Assembly: GCF_003589595.1 (NCBI RefSeq)
Contig: NW_020654810.1
Location: 11,112,418-11,176,417, forward strand
Direction: 5' to 3'
DNA length: 64,000 nt
Source: Hyposmocoma kahamanoa
Lineage: Eukaryota > Arthropoda > Insecta > Lepidoptera > Cosmopterigidae
Shown: positions 23,540 through 34,668 of the stretch, piece after piece
How positions within the stretch are numbered: position 1 is the stretch's first letter
How the letters are laid out: every line of letters begins with the position of its first letter
Made by a program: the position numbers and the translations under genes
The notes under the pieces: model-generated
Databases searched by the model: none
What the model was told of the DNA's origin: nothing
What the model saw: the letters and a program-made list of their open reading frames with translations, nothing else

Positions 23540-23760
23540 AGCGTAAACTGACGTTTTTAGGAAATTGAGTTATTAACATACGTAGGATTTGTGAAACGAG
23601 ATCTACAACTATAATCGATTTTTTTTATACATTATTTACTTTTAGTTTTAGTGTTAAGCAAAATCAGCGTAATTGACATTATTATTAGAAAAAAAATTTG
23701 GTGCCAATATCTAGAAAGTTACCGAAATGCAATTGCGTTAGTTATGACAATCAGGGCAAT
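23540..23760. repeat. Repeat E copy
   Basis: Shares GAAATTGAGTTATTAACAT, AAAATCAGCGTAATTGA and GCCAATATCT, then AAAGTTACCGAAATGCAATT, with 63130-63330 in the same order. Two copies in the window show it is dispersed. Class unknown. Confidence 0.65.
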
Positions 23761-25017
23761 ATTGTCCAGCATTAAATTGAAGAATTTCCTATAGGTAGGT
23801 ACCTAAAAGAAGTTCGAGAGTATCGATATTAGCTCATATGTAACACAGAACACCTAGACTAGAATAATTTACAAAAGTTCGCTAGCTCGTTACCTAAATT
23901 GGTGTTACTGAGAAGGTATAGTCCATATAATCGTTTTTAAAATATACCAACACTATCTTAAAACTCGTTACAAATTTGAAATTTGTCGCTCAAATGCTGA
24001 CAAAAAGTCCTTGAAGTAGAATTGTTTTCAAGAACTTTCTAGAATATAGTAGTTTTCTTTGAAGTGAAAAAGTTAGATGAGTTTAATCAGCAAAGGTAAA
24101 ACATAAAATAAAATGTTAAACTTGAAGACCTTGCCGTTTTTAAACGAGATATAATTTTACCGGTGTTACAAAAAGGTAAAAAAATAATATACGTAAAAGA
24201 TGGGAATTTTCGTTTTGTTGAATTTCGACTAGTTTATTTTTGTTTTTCTAAAAGTAGATATAAAGCAAAAATAAAATCTCCTTCTCACCAGTTAACACAA
24301 AAGACTTTTTAATACTTGTTGCTGGTTAATTTTTGAGGAAAGGAACGTTTTCCATTGCCACAAAAAATAAGTTATTTTATTTCTAATCATCGCCAAGGCA
24401 TTTTAATAAGATTGCATAATTTACAGTAGTTTAGCAAAATATTATTGAAATGTTTGTTTCAATTTTAACTACAGATAGAAAAACTAAGATGGATTAACGT
24501 AATAGGTGAAATTATAAAAAAAAGAATTAAGATGTCATTATAACTGAACCGGTTATAGGCTTAGAGGATGAAAAGTTATAAGTACATATTTGTAATAACA
24601 GGTGCTTATAGCTTTTTCCATCAAAACAACATATATGAAGAGGCTATATGGTAGCTATGTCTACCCAAATGAATGGGTGAAAGTGAAAACTTATAAAAAA
24701 GGTAATCGAATCGATAAGTAATTCCGAGCGCTACCAGTTTATACTGAATTATAATAAAAATCAAAAACAAAATAACTTTATTTGACAAGCTAAGCTAAGG
24801 TATTATAAAATAAAAGAAAATATAAATTAATAATGAAACAAACATGTGAAATGTGTTTATTTCAACTACAGAGAACAAGCGAATTCTCTTTCACTGATAG
24901 AATATTATTTCATACCTCTTAACGGTTACACACACAAATGATTATATGCGCGATTTTATTTGAACCCGAAACATCCTACCGTGTCTATCCTACCATTAAT
25001 ACAAACTAATTTTGTGC
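23761..25017. other. Spacer, nothing recognised
   Basis: Very A+T-rich, no coding frame or repeat boundary identified. Confidence 0.45.
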
Positions 25018-25130
25018 TTATCGAGTTCTTAGGTTTTCGCGAATATTACACATAGAAAATTAAACTATTTTTGGGGTCTGAATCGCGCATATTTGTTTTT
25101 TCAAACAAATCAACGTTTCGGGCCGTCAGT
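25018..25130 (+). repeat. Repeat C copy
   Basis: TATCGAGTTCTTAGGTTTTC, GCGAATATTACACATAGAAA and CAACGTTTCGGGCC align with the copy at 15174. Confidence 0.75.
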
Positions 25131-25186
25131 TGGGCCATTGGATCCGCAAAGGGCCCGAAATTGTGACAGGCAAAGTAGCGCTGCAG

Positions 25187-25234
25187 CTTCCAACGGAATT
25201 CGTTATGCAAATTCATAACGAATTCCGTTGGAAG
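25187..25234. repeat. Perfect 21-bp inverted repeat (hairpin)
   Basis: Arms 25187-25207 and 25214-25234 are exact reverse complements around the 6-base loop CAAATT. Each contains an EcoRI-like GAATTC word. A short imperfect extension (TGCAG/TTGCA) continues outward. No element ends or target duplication were found. Confidence 0.85.
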
Positions 25235-26194
25235 TTGCACGAGTGTTACGCGCGTTTTTTGCGGGCGACCAGAACAAATTATACGAGAAAGTTCCAAAGC
25301 GTGCACGCAACTGTCGCTCCGCACGTCAACGATTGAAACAAATTATTTTGTTTTTATTTGTTGTTTGGTTACTACTGAAAGCAAATACTTATTAATTTGC
25401 ATTATTATTATGTTTAATAGATATATAAAGTATATTCTACCAAAAATATTTTTAAATATTAACTATTTAATTCGTAAAATGAATTCTATTTGTCTTCCCC
25501 CGACCAGCGAAGACAAGCGAATTACCAAACTTCGCAGTGTACTTTGACGCTTTAAAATTGACGCTTTCAGCGAATTGACGCTTCAATGGTGGCGATATTT
25601 TTGTGGCCGAGGCGTAAGCATATCACAGCTTTATTTTGCATCTACCTACAAATATTATCATTGAAATCAACTATAATGTCTAGTAATAATCTTATGGCAT
25701 ATTCGTCATGTAAAAATCCCTTGCCGACCAGTGGTTCCTCATGAGTTCTGACACTAAGGTGTGACAAAAATCAGAAATGCCAAAATTTTGATTTTTTAGT
25801 GGCAAAACGAGTTTGTTTCTGTCAATGAAAGTTGTATTATTGAAAAAAAATGAAAGACAAAATGTGTGTAGATACAAAAATACATAAAAACTCACAAAAC
25901 TTGTCTTAAAATTATGCAATAAATCTAAAACTAATCTAATCTTTATGTAATGTTTTCTATTGAATTTTATTTAAATAATATTTAACATGTTCAAAGTAAT
26001 TATTATGTACATTTTTCTTAAAAATAGTTAAAATAATCACAAATAATATACATAATTAATAACTTAATTAATAATAAACAACAAACAATGCAAATACTTT
26101 AAAAATTTGAAATACTCAAGAGCTCTAAAACTAACTAAGTACTAATATCAAAAGATCAAAACTAAGAAGAAACCTGTTCGGAAGAACCTTATTA
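25235..26194. other. A+T-rich spacer, nothing recognised
   Basis: No coding frame, splice pattern or shared repeat recognised. Confidence 0.45.
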
Positions 26195-27039
26195 GTTATA
26201 GTCCTAGACATCTTCCGGGTATGTCGGAGTCGAACCGATTGTCCTTGTTTCGCGATTCTGTGGCTTCTTCCGGACTATTCTCCAATAGATAACAATGCAT
26301 GGTCTATCACGCTAAATCCATGGACTAATATTTTATAGACAGAAGTTGCCATATAATACCATGGATAAATTGCAACAATTTGGCTGGCTGTTGCAATGGC
26401 AAACTCTTTAAACTTATCGCGTTGATCCTGTACCCAGAACCCAAAGCCTGCAGAATGATGGCACAACGTTCAATCAAGTTTTTCAGCAGCAGAAAGCAGA
26501 AATTTCAGGATTTTCAAAAAACTTGCTGGTCGTGTTACCATCACTTGAGGTACCACTTCTGTCTGGTTTAGGTTTGTCGACAATCAAACCCATTTTTTCC
26601 CTGATTTGGTATTGAATGAGCTTTTTTCTTTCTGTTACGCTTTCTTTCTGAATATCACCCCTGATTTGCCAGGTTTGAATATCCAGACGTTAGGAAACAT
26701 GCAAAAAATCTCGAAAAACCTAATCCGAGCGTGAAGAGGTGACAACCCAAAAGCAAAACGATCGTGATTTACTGCCTGCTGAAGGCAGAAACCTAAATCA
26801 TTCATTTCTTTTGAAGTTGCCTGACATATGTAACATTTAGTGGAAGACGTGTCATTTAATGCATTACATAGGGCGCACTATAAGTTTCCGGAACTGGCCT
26901 CTTAAATAAACAATATTTAAAATGTAATTACAACACTTGAAAATGGAACTCTTTGGCTGTAGAATACAATTTGTGTCATCTGACTGTCAGTTGTTTTTAC
27001 ATTGTGGCGTCATTTTAGAAATTCGTTGTCTACATCACC

Positions 27040-27632
27040 ATGGATTTAACTCGCGAAAATTTTCGTAGTAGATTTGCTACGACTGTAAGTGAACAGCTCA
27101 GCGGAGCTTTGCTCGTCTTCAAACTGCTTTTGTCGACGAAGCACCATTCAAGACTACTATTTATAGCTGGTTTGTAGAATGTAAACGCGGTCGTGTGAAT
27201 CTCAGTGACGAATTTCGTGATGGTCGCCCGTTCACTGCTGTGAACAACGAAAACATCGATGCTGTGCGCCGTATGATCAAAACAGACAGTCATGTGACAT
27301 ACCATAAGATTCGGGCATCTTTAGGTATAGGCATGAGTCAAATACAATTAATACTACATAAACATTTGTGTGTGATAAAGTTGTGCTCTCCTCGGTGGAT
27401 CCCACACAATTTGACAGAGGCTCAAAAAACGGATCGCATCACTTGGAGCAAGCCCATGTTTACTAGATTCAACGAACAGTCGTCAAATTTGGTGTGGGAT
27501 ATAGTAGCAGGTGACGAAATATGGGTTTATAGTTACCAAGTTAACCAATTTTGAAAACATGTAGTTTTCAAAATTGGTTCATTCGTATGAAAAAGTGCGT
27601 TAACGCTAACGGAGAATATTTTGAGAAACAAT
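27040..27632 (+). pseudogene. Mariner transposase remnant
   Basis: Starts MDLTRENFRSRF at 27040. After a frameshift, the paired helix-turn-helix region follows: VDEAPFKTTIYSWFVE, RGRVNLSDEFRDGRPFTAV, NIDAVRRMI, VTYHKIRASLGIGMSQIQLI and RWIPHNLTEAQK. The first catalytic aspartate is seen in GDEIWVY (about 27511-27530). The second and third aspartates of the DD34D triad are deleted. The C-terminus is kept as IRMKKCVNANGEYFEKQ ending at TAA 27630-27632. The deletion joint is a perfect fold-back (27543-27579). It resembles the subfamily also found in SETMAR-like annotations. It cannot catalyse transposition. Confidence 0.88.
27543..27579. repeat. Perfect 16-bp fold-back at the mariner deletion joint
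   Basis: Arms 27543-27558 (AACCAATTTTGAAAAC) and 27564-27579 are exact reverse complements with the loop ATGTA. The right arm reads in frame into the retained transposase C-terminus (a KNWFIRMKKC-like sequence), so the left arm appears to be an inverted copy of it created during deletion. Confidence 0.85.
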
Positions 27633-28480
27633 AAATTCATTTCTGACCATTTCTAGTATTTTTTTCTTATTCATTCCGGAAACTTATAGTGCGCCTCACG
27701 TACGTACCTTTCCATGGACCATAATTAACTGAAGGTTATGGCGTACGCTTCAGGTTCTGTGACCAATGTTGATTTTTGGGGCACGTAAAATATTAATTTT
27801 ATCAGAAAAATATCATTCTTCTTCAACGGAAACTTCAGTAGTTTCTTTTTTAAACTGAAACCTTATTGGGCGACAGGGTCGCGTCGAAGAACGTGACGAG
27901 GATTTTTCCAAATCGCTACATCATTCTACTCAGATTTTTTTAAAAGCCGTAAAGGAATATACGAAGTGACTATCAAATTACTGTCATCGTTCGTTTCAAA
28001 GCCACTAAAAGATTGCTTGTTCTCACTGTGGCCCGTACTTCCGTCAAACTCCCATTTCTCAATTACGACAAGAGAGTTGTCCGGATCATCGGCAGAAAGA
28101 GACTCGAGCACGTCTTTTTGTGAGTCCAATAGCCGTAAAGTTGTATAATAAAAAATAGAGCTTCCAATTCAACTTCAGCGCTTGATTCAGTGACAGTAAT
28201 TTGATCTGCAACTGGATTACAGTTTTGTTTTACCTGTAAAACAAACTTATAACTAGGCAACAAATTAAAAGGTAACTTAATATTTACGAATTCCCAAATT
28301 AACCAGTATTGGTGCTTTGTCAATTCGTTTCCACGATAAGGGAAACAACGTCATTGACCGAAACTTCAGCGTAATTGGCACCATCAGCTGCGCTAACTCC
28401 AGCTGAGTCATTACTCAACATTGAAGCAAATGATTCGTCAGTGCGGTGGATCTCGCTTCTCTTTCTCTGCTGCGAGGGCT

Positions 28481-30429
28481 TACAACACTAGCGGTAGTCC
28501 TATTACGGTCGCCCCTCATTTTCTTGAAGATGACGTGTCGAGAAGCTCGGCTGACTGACAAGCTCCAAGGCTAATATATTTAGTAGTCATTAGCCAATCG
28601 TTTGCTATCATAAGAATCGTAGCCTTTTTGTATCCATGCTTTTTTCACAGCGAGTTTATTCTCGTACAGATGTGTTTTAAACACTTCTCTTTATTATCCA
28701 TCTGTATAGATCTCTGTATTTCTTTAAATACATGCTGTATCCGCTCAAAACTTGTCAATCTCTGACTTTCGTATTTCTACGAAATGTCGAATACAAACTG
28801 TCGGTTAGAAAACGCAGAGTAGATTAGAACCTGAAACAATAAAAATCAACATTAATACAATTTATTAAAAATCACAATTTTTTTTTTCTTCGCAGTCCGC
28901 TACGAAACACATGACTTTGGCGTAGCATATAAATAACTCAAAAAACCGGATGAATCTGAATCTAATTGTAGCAGGTTTTTATAATAGAAGGTTATTTCTA
29001 ATATTCCATAACCAATAGTAGGAAACCAGTTGAAAGCTAAGATGAATTAAAACAAAATCTCAAAATAGACAATAAAGCTAATAACGTAGCGCTCAAATAA
29101 CATGAATACTAAACGATAATTCCGTAAATAAATAATGCATTTGAAATATACATACCCTGACGTTTAATATCTATCATAGACAAAAAAAAAACACTTAAAT
29201 ATTCAATTTCCGGGAATCGGCGACAAACAAACACGTAAACAATGGATGAATCACTGATAAGAAAGGAGCGTATTAGATGTGTTCACTTCAGAGGTTGTTT
29301 TGCTAATGAAAGTAATTAGCAAAGTACTTCAATATATATTTTTTGATAGTTCGGACGTAGTAGATGTTATGATGAGTACTCATTTAACGAAACGTAAACA
29401 CATTTTTTTATTTTTGTTGTATGGGACCACAGAACCACAGTGCCACCACTCCGATAGGACCACTGATAAGTGGGCGCCCCGGGCTTATAGTGTTTCTTAA
29501 CTATTAGTGAAAATTAACATTTAAAGCAATGTATTTTTATGTTAGTATGCACTGAGTGGCTACATGTTGAATTTGCAAATGCAGTGCTCCAAGCTTTAGA
29601 AGTGGTTATTAAACAGTTGTAGAAAGCGTCCTAGATTTTGTGATGAAATAAATAAAAACTTATGTACTCAATTCTCACACGGACCCTACCAAATCTGGGA
29701 AAATATTAAGTTTACGCGTCTGCTTTGCGTAGAGATGTATTTAAATTATTTTACGAAAAACAACAGATTATAGGGCATTGCTAAAAAAATTACCTACAAC
29801 TGTTTTTCACTGGCTCGTCAGTTTACACCATGGATATATCTATGGTTTACACAGACGAAATTTATTAACAACGTGCAAATCTTTGGAGTAAATTAATAAA
29901 AACGTACCACTTTCTTGTAGATTTAATAACAATTATAACAAATTTTGTAAAGAGTACAGCACGAAAGTAACACACTTTGGAACAGTTCACATTTAATTGT
30001 GGCAACTCAGTCCACACACCTCAAAGTATGACAAATCATTTATAAAACTAAAAATATAATGTGGCCTACCAATATTTAGTAAACTCTCGACGTACCATTT
30101 TTGCATTTTATTAATATAGAACACTCATAAAATTATAACACCTCGTCATGGAAATTCAGGAAAAGATAAAATTTTAAGTATTCAGATAATAGTACAAACG
30201 AGCTACAGTCTGACTCAGAATAATTGGACTATTGTTTCAGTAGTCTAAGCTCATTGACATTCTTTTCAGTTTCCGTAGAAATTACTAGTTGAGGAAACTT
30301 TATCAACGCCCTTAGAATACTGATTGTAATTGTTTAAATTACTATCAGTATTCTGAGATGTTGTAGTTAATTACAATGGGCTGTAACGTTGTAGGCTAAC
30401 CTTAGCGAAATTGAATGCAGAAGGTTCAG
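28481..30429. other. Spacer, no gene recognised
   Basis: A polypyrimidine run ending in CAG near 28885-28896 looks like a splice acceptor, but no coding frame follows. Remaining open frames are short and unrecognised. Confidence 0.4.
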
Positions 30430-31110
30430 TCTACACGGTTAAAAAAGAAAAAAAGAGGTTGTAACAAATAAAATGATATAAGAAAAGGTATAATTATTAT
30501 AAAACACAAAAGGCCTATATAAATATAATAAACGAAAATGTAACTATATAATTTGAGTAATAATCGACGTGAAGTTTAACAATAAGGAAATGAAAGTGGC
30601 CGGTGATTTATGGACACGTCTTCTCGTTTCAAGATTTATGATGCGAGTGATGAGAGTGACGACGAATAAAACAAACGTAAGAATACTGACGGAAAAGAAA
30701 ATTCGAGAACGATTCAAAATTTCAATTACAACTTTTTTATAAAAAAAAACCATTTGCGAAGTTTTATTGATATCGGTTACCGGAAAGTGCGCGAAACCGA
30801 TTTCATCCCCTAGTTCGACATCCTTACAAAAGGAATAATTTCTTCAAATTATATATAATAATACTGGGGTACTCTCATTCCCACAAAAAAAATCAAAATC
30901 GGTTTACAAACATCGGAATAATCGCGTAACATACATACAAAAAATACAGTCGAATTGAGAACCTCCTTTTTTGAAGTCGGTTAAAAATAACTGGCCAGGA
31001 ACCAGAATAGAGGATGATAAAAAGTTGAGATGTCGATGAAGGAGGTCAGCATCGTCACAACGTGAATTACACGAGCTCTTCTCGAACTTCTCGACTGGCG
31101 AAGGCTACAA
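30430..31110 (+). repeat. Repeat F copy, interrupted by repeat D
   Basis: Left part 30430-30740 and right part 30991-31110 together match the uninterrupted copy at 58360-58700. Shared blocks are CACGTCTTCTCG, CGAGAACGATTCAAAATTT, then TGGCCAGGAACCAG and GGTCAGCATCGTC. At the second copy the two parts are joined directly, giving an empty site. Confidence 0.75.
30741..30990 (+). mobile_element. Repeat D copy inserted in repeat F
   Basis: Near-complete copy of about 250 bp: GAAGTTTTATTGATATCGGT, TTACCGGAAAGTGCGCGAAA, TTTCATCCCC, AATCAAAATCGGTT, ATCGCGTAACATACATAC, CAGTCGAATTGAGAACCTCC and a terminal TTTGAAGTCGGTTAAAAA. The empty site at about 58597-58602 defines its limits to within a few bases. 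No inverted ends were seen. Confidence 0.8.
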
Positions 31111-32308
31111 ACGTTACTCAGAACACAGTTAACGAATGAAAGTTACCGAACGTCCAATTATTTACACAGCAACAATGTAAATAGAAATCTCTTATTATTT
31201 TAAATAAGGCCTGGATTTTGCTCAATTTTATTAATTTATTTTAATGCAAGACTAATGCATTCCTATATTTTAGGCCTTTAAAGTCTTAAAAATGTATTTC
31301 AAAGGATTCATTTTTATTATAATCTATTTCACCGACTAACTCTGCAAATGCTGTTGGATAACGATATCGTATCCGAATCTGAATCGAACGTTTTAACTCG
31401 AATGTTCTGAATAGCTCGCCCTTCGATTCGAGAACGATATCCAATCGAAAGATTGGGTAAAATTTCGAAGAGTTCTGAATTGGAGTCCTGGACATTTAAA
31501 GGTAAATATTTAATTTAAAAAAAATAAATTCTTTCGATATGACACTTGCCTTAGACTAGCAAAATGTCCTATCGAAGGAGTTTTCTATGTTCAATCTTTG
31601 TATTAATAATTATAACAAACTAGTGGAGCAGAACTAGTTTCCCAAAAATAAATAAGTATCATGGTAGTAAAACACCATAATATTCATTATACTCAATATT
31701 ACAATACATTTTAATGATTATAATTTTCTACCATTAATCGTATTAGTTTACTTTTTCGAAATTCATTTACCGCCACTGTCATAACGGTGTCAGCTAAGAT
31801 AAAATTATTATTCCAGAGATCACGTTTTCGCAATTGTAGGACTTGAGGAGTTCTCCAACCGGAGAGCACTTTGATAAACTTATCAACAAAAAGCACACAA
31901 TAGAATTGTGTTTGTCAGAACTTTATTGATTATAGTAACTTTATTGATATAGTAACTATATTATATAGCTAACTTTCTTTCTACTAATCGCAGATATTTA
32001 ACAGACTATTAGAATTATTCTTTCTTTCATTTGGCAAGTCGTGGTTGTTTGACAGACCCTTATCTTCTATTTATGTTTTGTTTCTAGTGCCCCTCCCTTT
32101 TAACCTTTGGTTATATGAGAAGCAACCAAAACTGCACAGAGACCTTATCAATCAGGTCCTAACTCCAGATCAGCCCGTTGACTCAGACTTCATACGGTTC
32201 TCAAAAGACAACTGCCTTGGGCTCCCTACTTTCCAGATTGGTACAAATGACAGTGGGCTGGAGCCCATAATATAAAATAATTTCTTACTTCTCGCAGGCA
32301 ATAACTGC
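31111..32308. other. Spacer, nothing recognised
   Basis: No gene supported. A 76-codon frame near 32045-32275 is preceded by a splice-acceptor-like TTTCTAG but has no recognisable product. Confidence 0.4.
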
Positions 32309-32530
32309 CTCTGTGGCCAAATGGTTACCATTCTAGTCTGCCACACAAAAGTCCCGAATTCTATTCCCGAGCCGTGAGGCGTATTTGATGGCCTACAATT
32401 ATTTCTCTCGTGAGTTTGGATGTAATTGTGGTTGTCTATGTGTGTTCCATGGTACTCGCGATACAGGGTTTCTCTATAGTGCTGAGCTATTATATATAGT
32501 ATATATAGTGTGTGTAAAAAAAAAAGTAAT
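32309..32530 (+). repeat. tRNA-derived SINE, type 1
   Basis: Plus-strand copy. The head is TGGCCAAATGGTTACCATTC, the B box is degraded (AATTCTATTCC), and the GGCCTACAATTATTTCTCTC body and GCGATACAGGGTTTCTC block are kept. A TATATAG-rich segment and an A run form the tail. It is older than the copies at 8682 and 11655 judging by mismatches in the promoter boxes. Confidence 0.82.
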
Positions 32531-33129
32531 CTAACCAGAACACTACAGATCATTTATTTTACTATTTTGACTGAGCCAGGGAAAAGTGATTAATCATGCA
32601 GTGTTTATTACATTACCCATTTGATGCAGGAGTTATTAATAAAGACCGGCCATTATTCATAATGACCGCACTTATCAAATTGCCTGTAAATTTGATTTGA
32701 CATCAAGATTGAACACTAAAAAAACTATAATGACAGAGTCAAGTTCAAATTTATTACAGGACATTTAAAAGTACTGTTAAATGTTACTTATAATTTAAGT
32801 CGTCTTACTAGATAGATAGATAAAACATTTCATGCACTAATATGACACAAATGCAAATTAAATAAAAAAATGAAAATATAACTTTATTGTCATGTCGGTG
32901 AAAGGACACTGACTCAGCACAAAATGCCTTCCCTTAGGCACTGGTGGTGGCGACCAACGAGGTGGACTAAATATAGAAATGATTTGTAAGCAAAATTATA
33001 AAAAACTAATGTAATAATTTTAATAGTGCACCTAAAATAACCTGTTTGACATGTAAATACATGTGTGTGGGCAAATATGTTTTAGATCTATAAATAAGAC
33101 ACGGCCACAGTAAAGAGTACATCGTATGA
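32531..33129. other. Spacer, nothing recognised
   Basis: Contains TTTTAT/AATAAA words and the motif TGCCTTCCCTTAGGCACTGG, which may belong to an unlisted dispersed repeat. No gene seen. Confidence 0.35.
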
Positions 33130-33445
33130 AACAAAAAAAGTAAGATTTTTATGGTACGAAGTGACTAGACGAATAAATCGTGCGCCTGGTGGTAAACGAC
33201 ATATCAGTAATGTCCATAAATAGAAGTTGCAGAGTTTTAAATCACAAAGATTTAAGGGGCATTGCCACTGCGCCCGTCACCCTGAGAAATGAGGTGACAA
33301 ATCCCACGTGTCCGTGCTTTCACCAGCATCCGTAACCTTTAAAACCGGTGCCCACATACCTGCTTGGCGGCAGAAACAGGTAAGGTGGTAGTAGGTAGGT
33401 ACTTCCCTGGACGAACTCTTTCACAATGAGCTCTTCTGCTATTTC
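33130..33445 (-). mobile_element. Repeat A copy
   Basis: Minus orientation, near full length: GAAAGAGTTCGTCCAGGGAA head, GGTTTTAAAGGTTACGGATG, CACGTGGGATTTGTCACCTC, GCAATGCCCCTTAAATC and TCGTTTACCACCAGGCGCAC. The promoter-distal end is A-rich. Confidence 0.83.
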
Positions 33446-33657
33446 ACTTTTACTTTACAATATCTTTATTCCAAATATTGCATTTTTAGGTCTATGAAAT
33501 TGTATTTCGTGTTGATGAAATTAATACGTAGTGTATAGTGACTTGAAATTAAAATTCGTGTACCGAAAGAATTTTTCAAGAGATTTATCAGCTCCCCTAG
33601 CTCGCCTTATAAAACGAGTTTAACTTAGCTTGTTTAGGAGTTAGTGTAAGAAACTAA

Positions 33658-34155
33658 GGCCTTGTTCAGAGTAGCTACAGTCGCGGGTGCGGACGTGGGT
33701 GCTTGTAAATCAAATGTATGTAAACACTCGTTGCGTTCACAGTTGCCGCGAGGCGGGCGAGCGCGGGCGCGGCGGCTCGTGCGCTGCGTGGGTGGATTTA
33801 TTGGCTCTGTCCGCCCGTACCATTCACTACGCTTGGTTTCTTTTTTTTATTTTTTTTTATTGTATCAAGTGACGCGACAAATAAGTCGTGCTCGATGGTA
33901 AGCTACACGCCTGTCCATAAGAATTGCAGCGACACTCAGAGCTTTAAATCGCAAAGATCTGAGGGGCACTGCCACTGCACCCGTAACCCTGACACATAAG
34001 TTGACAAGTCCCATGTGCCTGTAATTTCACCACCACCCTCACAAGTTTGGCGTGTTATTGTATTGTATAGTGTAAAATGCTAAAACCAGCGCGCCTGCAC
34101 CCGCCGCCGCGCCCGCACCCACAGCCGCACCCGCGCCTGCACTCTGAATGAGCCC
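33658..34155. mobile_element. Harbinger-type MITE carrying a repeat A insertion
   Basis: Imperfect inverted ends: GGCCTTGTTCAGAGTAGC on the left and, read inward from the right, GGGCTCATTCAGAGTGCAGG. Both are followed by GCGGGTGCGG-rich subterminal sequence. TAA flanks at 33655-33657 and 34156-34158 fit the three-base target duplication of PIF/Harbinger elements. Without the repeat A insert it is about 290 bp. The CpG-rich ends stand out from the A+T-rich surroundings. Confidence 0.8.
33838..34046 (-). mobile_element. Repeat A, 5'-truncated, inside the Harbinger-type MITE
   Basis: Minus orientation. The A-rich 3' end lies at about 33840-33870, followed by CCATCGAGCACGACTTATTT, ATTCTTATGGACAGGCGTG, AGATCTTTGCGATTTAAAG and GAAATTACAGGCACATGGG. 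It stops about 70% of the way to the family's 5' end. It interrupts the MITE core, so the MITE is older. Confidence 0.82.
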
Positions 34156-34158
34156 TAA

Positions 34159-34567
34159 GAACTGCCACTAGCAGAGCCACGCAATTTGCGTTGAACGCTG
34201 TTAACTACGCCAGGCGTTACTCTTGATCTTATTCGGACAGCTGCACTCACTGCAACTTCGCAGCTGATGCACACAATTTACTTCACTTCATTATTGGACC
34301 ATGTCCTTCTCTGTGTTGACATGAACGGTACTGTTACTAGTACACACAAGAGCACGGTGAACTTGATACTTAAGATTGTAATTCAACTTTATGCAGCTTA
34401 CAATAAGAACGATCCAAAGTCCAAAGTGCCAAGCTTAACGTGCTCTTCACTGTAAAAGCAGTAAAGTACAGGAAAGTACAACTACACCAACAAAATACCC
34501 TATAGTACGAGTACATTTCAATTTACCTCGGGTAATTCACCCAGAACACTCAAAGCCCGAAACAGAT
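34159..34567. other. Spacer, nothing recognised
   Basis: No coding frame with recognisable product and no repeat boundary. Confidence 0.4.
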
Positions 34568-34668
34568 TAAAAAAGTTCTTGGTTCAAATTGGTCCTACAG
34601 GAGATCGAACCGGAGTCCTCATCATTTAGCGCCCACAGTGCAAACCTTTTGGCCACCGAGATAGTCAA
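34568..34668 (-). repeat. tRNA-derived SINE head, type 2
   Basis: On the minus strand it reads CTCGGTGGCCAAAAGGTTTG (A-box region), GCGCTAAATGATGAGGACTC and the B box GGTTCGATCTC. Only the tRNA-related head and a short flank are recognisable. Confidence 0.55.

Larger units (their letters stand above)
26871..27704 (+). mobile_element. Internally deleted mariner element
   Basis: Inverted ends GGGCGCACTATAAGTTTCCG (from 26871) and the complement of CGGAAACTTATAGTGCGCC (to about 27695, plus nine outer bases kept only on the right). TA flanks lie at 26869-26870 and 27705-27706. Joining the flanks at one TA restores an open codon context (HGKV-CNALND) in the minus-strand relic, so the insertion point is exact. 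Intact mariners are about 1.3 kb; this one is 834 bp. It lies wholly inside another element. Confidence 0.9.
26195..28480 (-). pseudogene. Decayed DNA-transposase-like gene, split by a mariner
   Basis: Read on the minus strand, two blocks form one broken protein. The upstream block (about 28480-27708) encodes TDESFASMLSNDSAGVSAAD, then VSLIVETN, TKHQYWLI, ITVTESSAEVELEAL, then EKWEFDGSTGHSENKQSF and finally LIMVHGKV. The downstream block (26868-26195) resumes CNALNDTSSTKCYIC, QATSKEMNDLGFC, GLSPLHARIRFFEI, KMGLIVDKPKPD, YPWYYMATSVYKILVHG and ENSPEEATESRNKDN. These motifs belong to a highly repetitive arthropod protein that I know only as transposon-like. Stops and frameshifts disrupt it throughout. 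CYIC may be a zinc knuckle. The order of motifs loosely parallels the RAG1/Transib core, which is inference (see findings). Confidence 0.6.

Noticed and set aside
28885..28960. Coding exon after a strong polypyrimidine-CAG acceptor
   Set aside because: No open frame with recognisable sequence or donor site follows.
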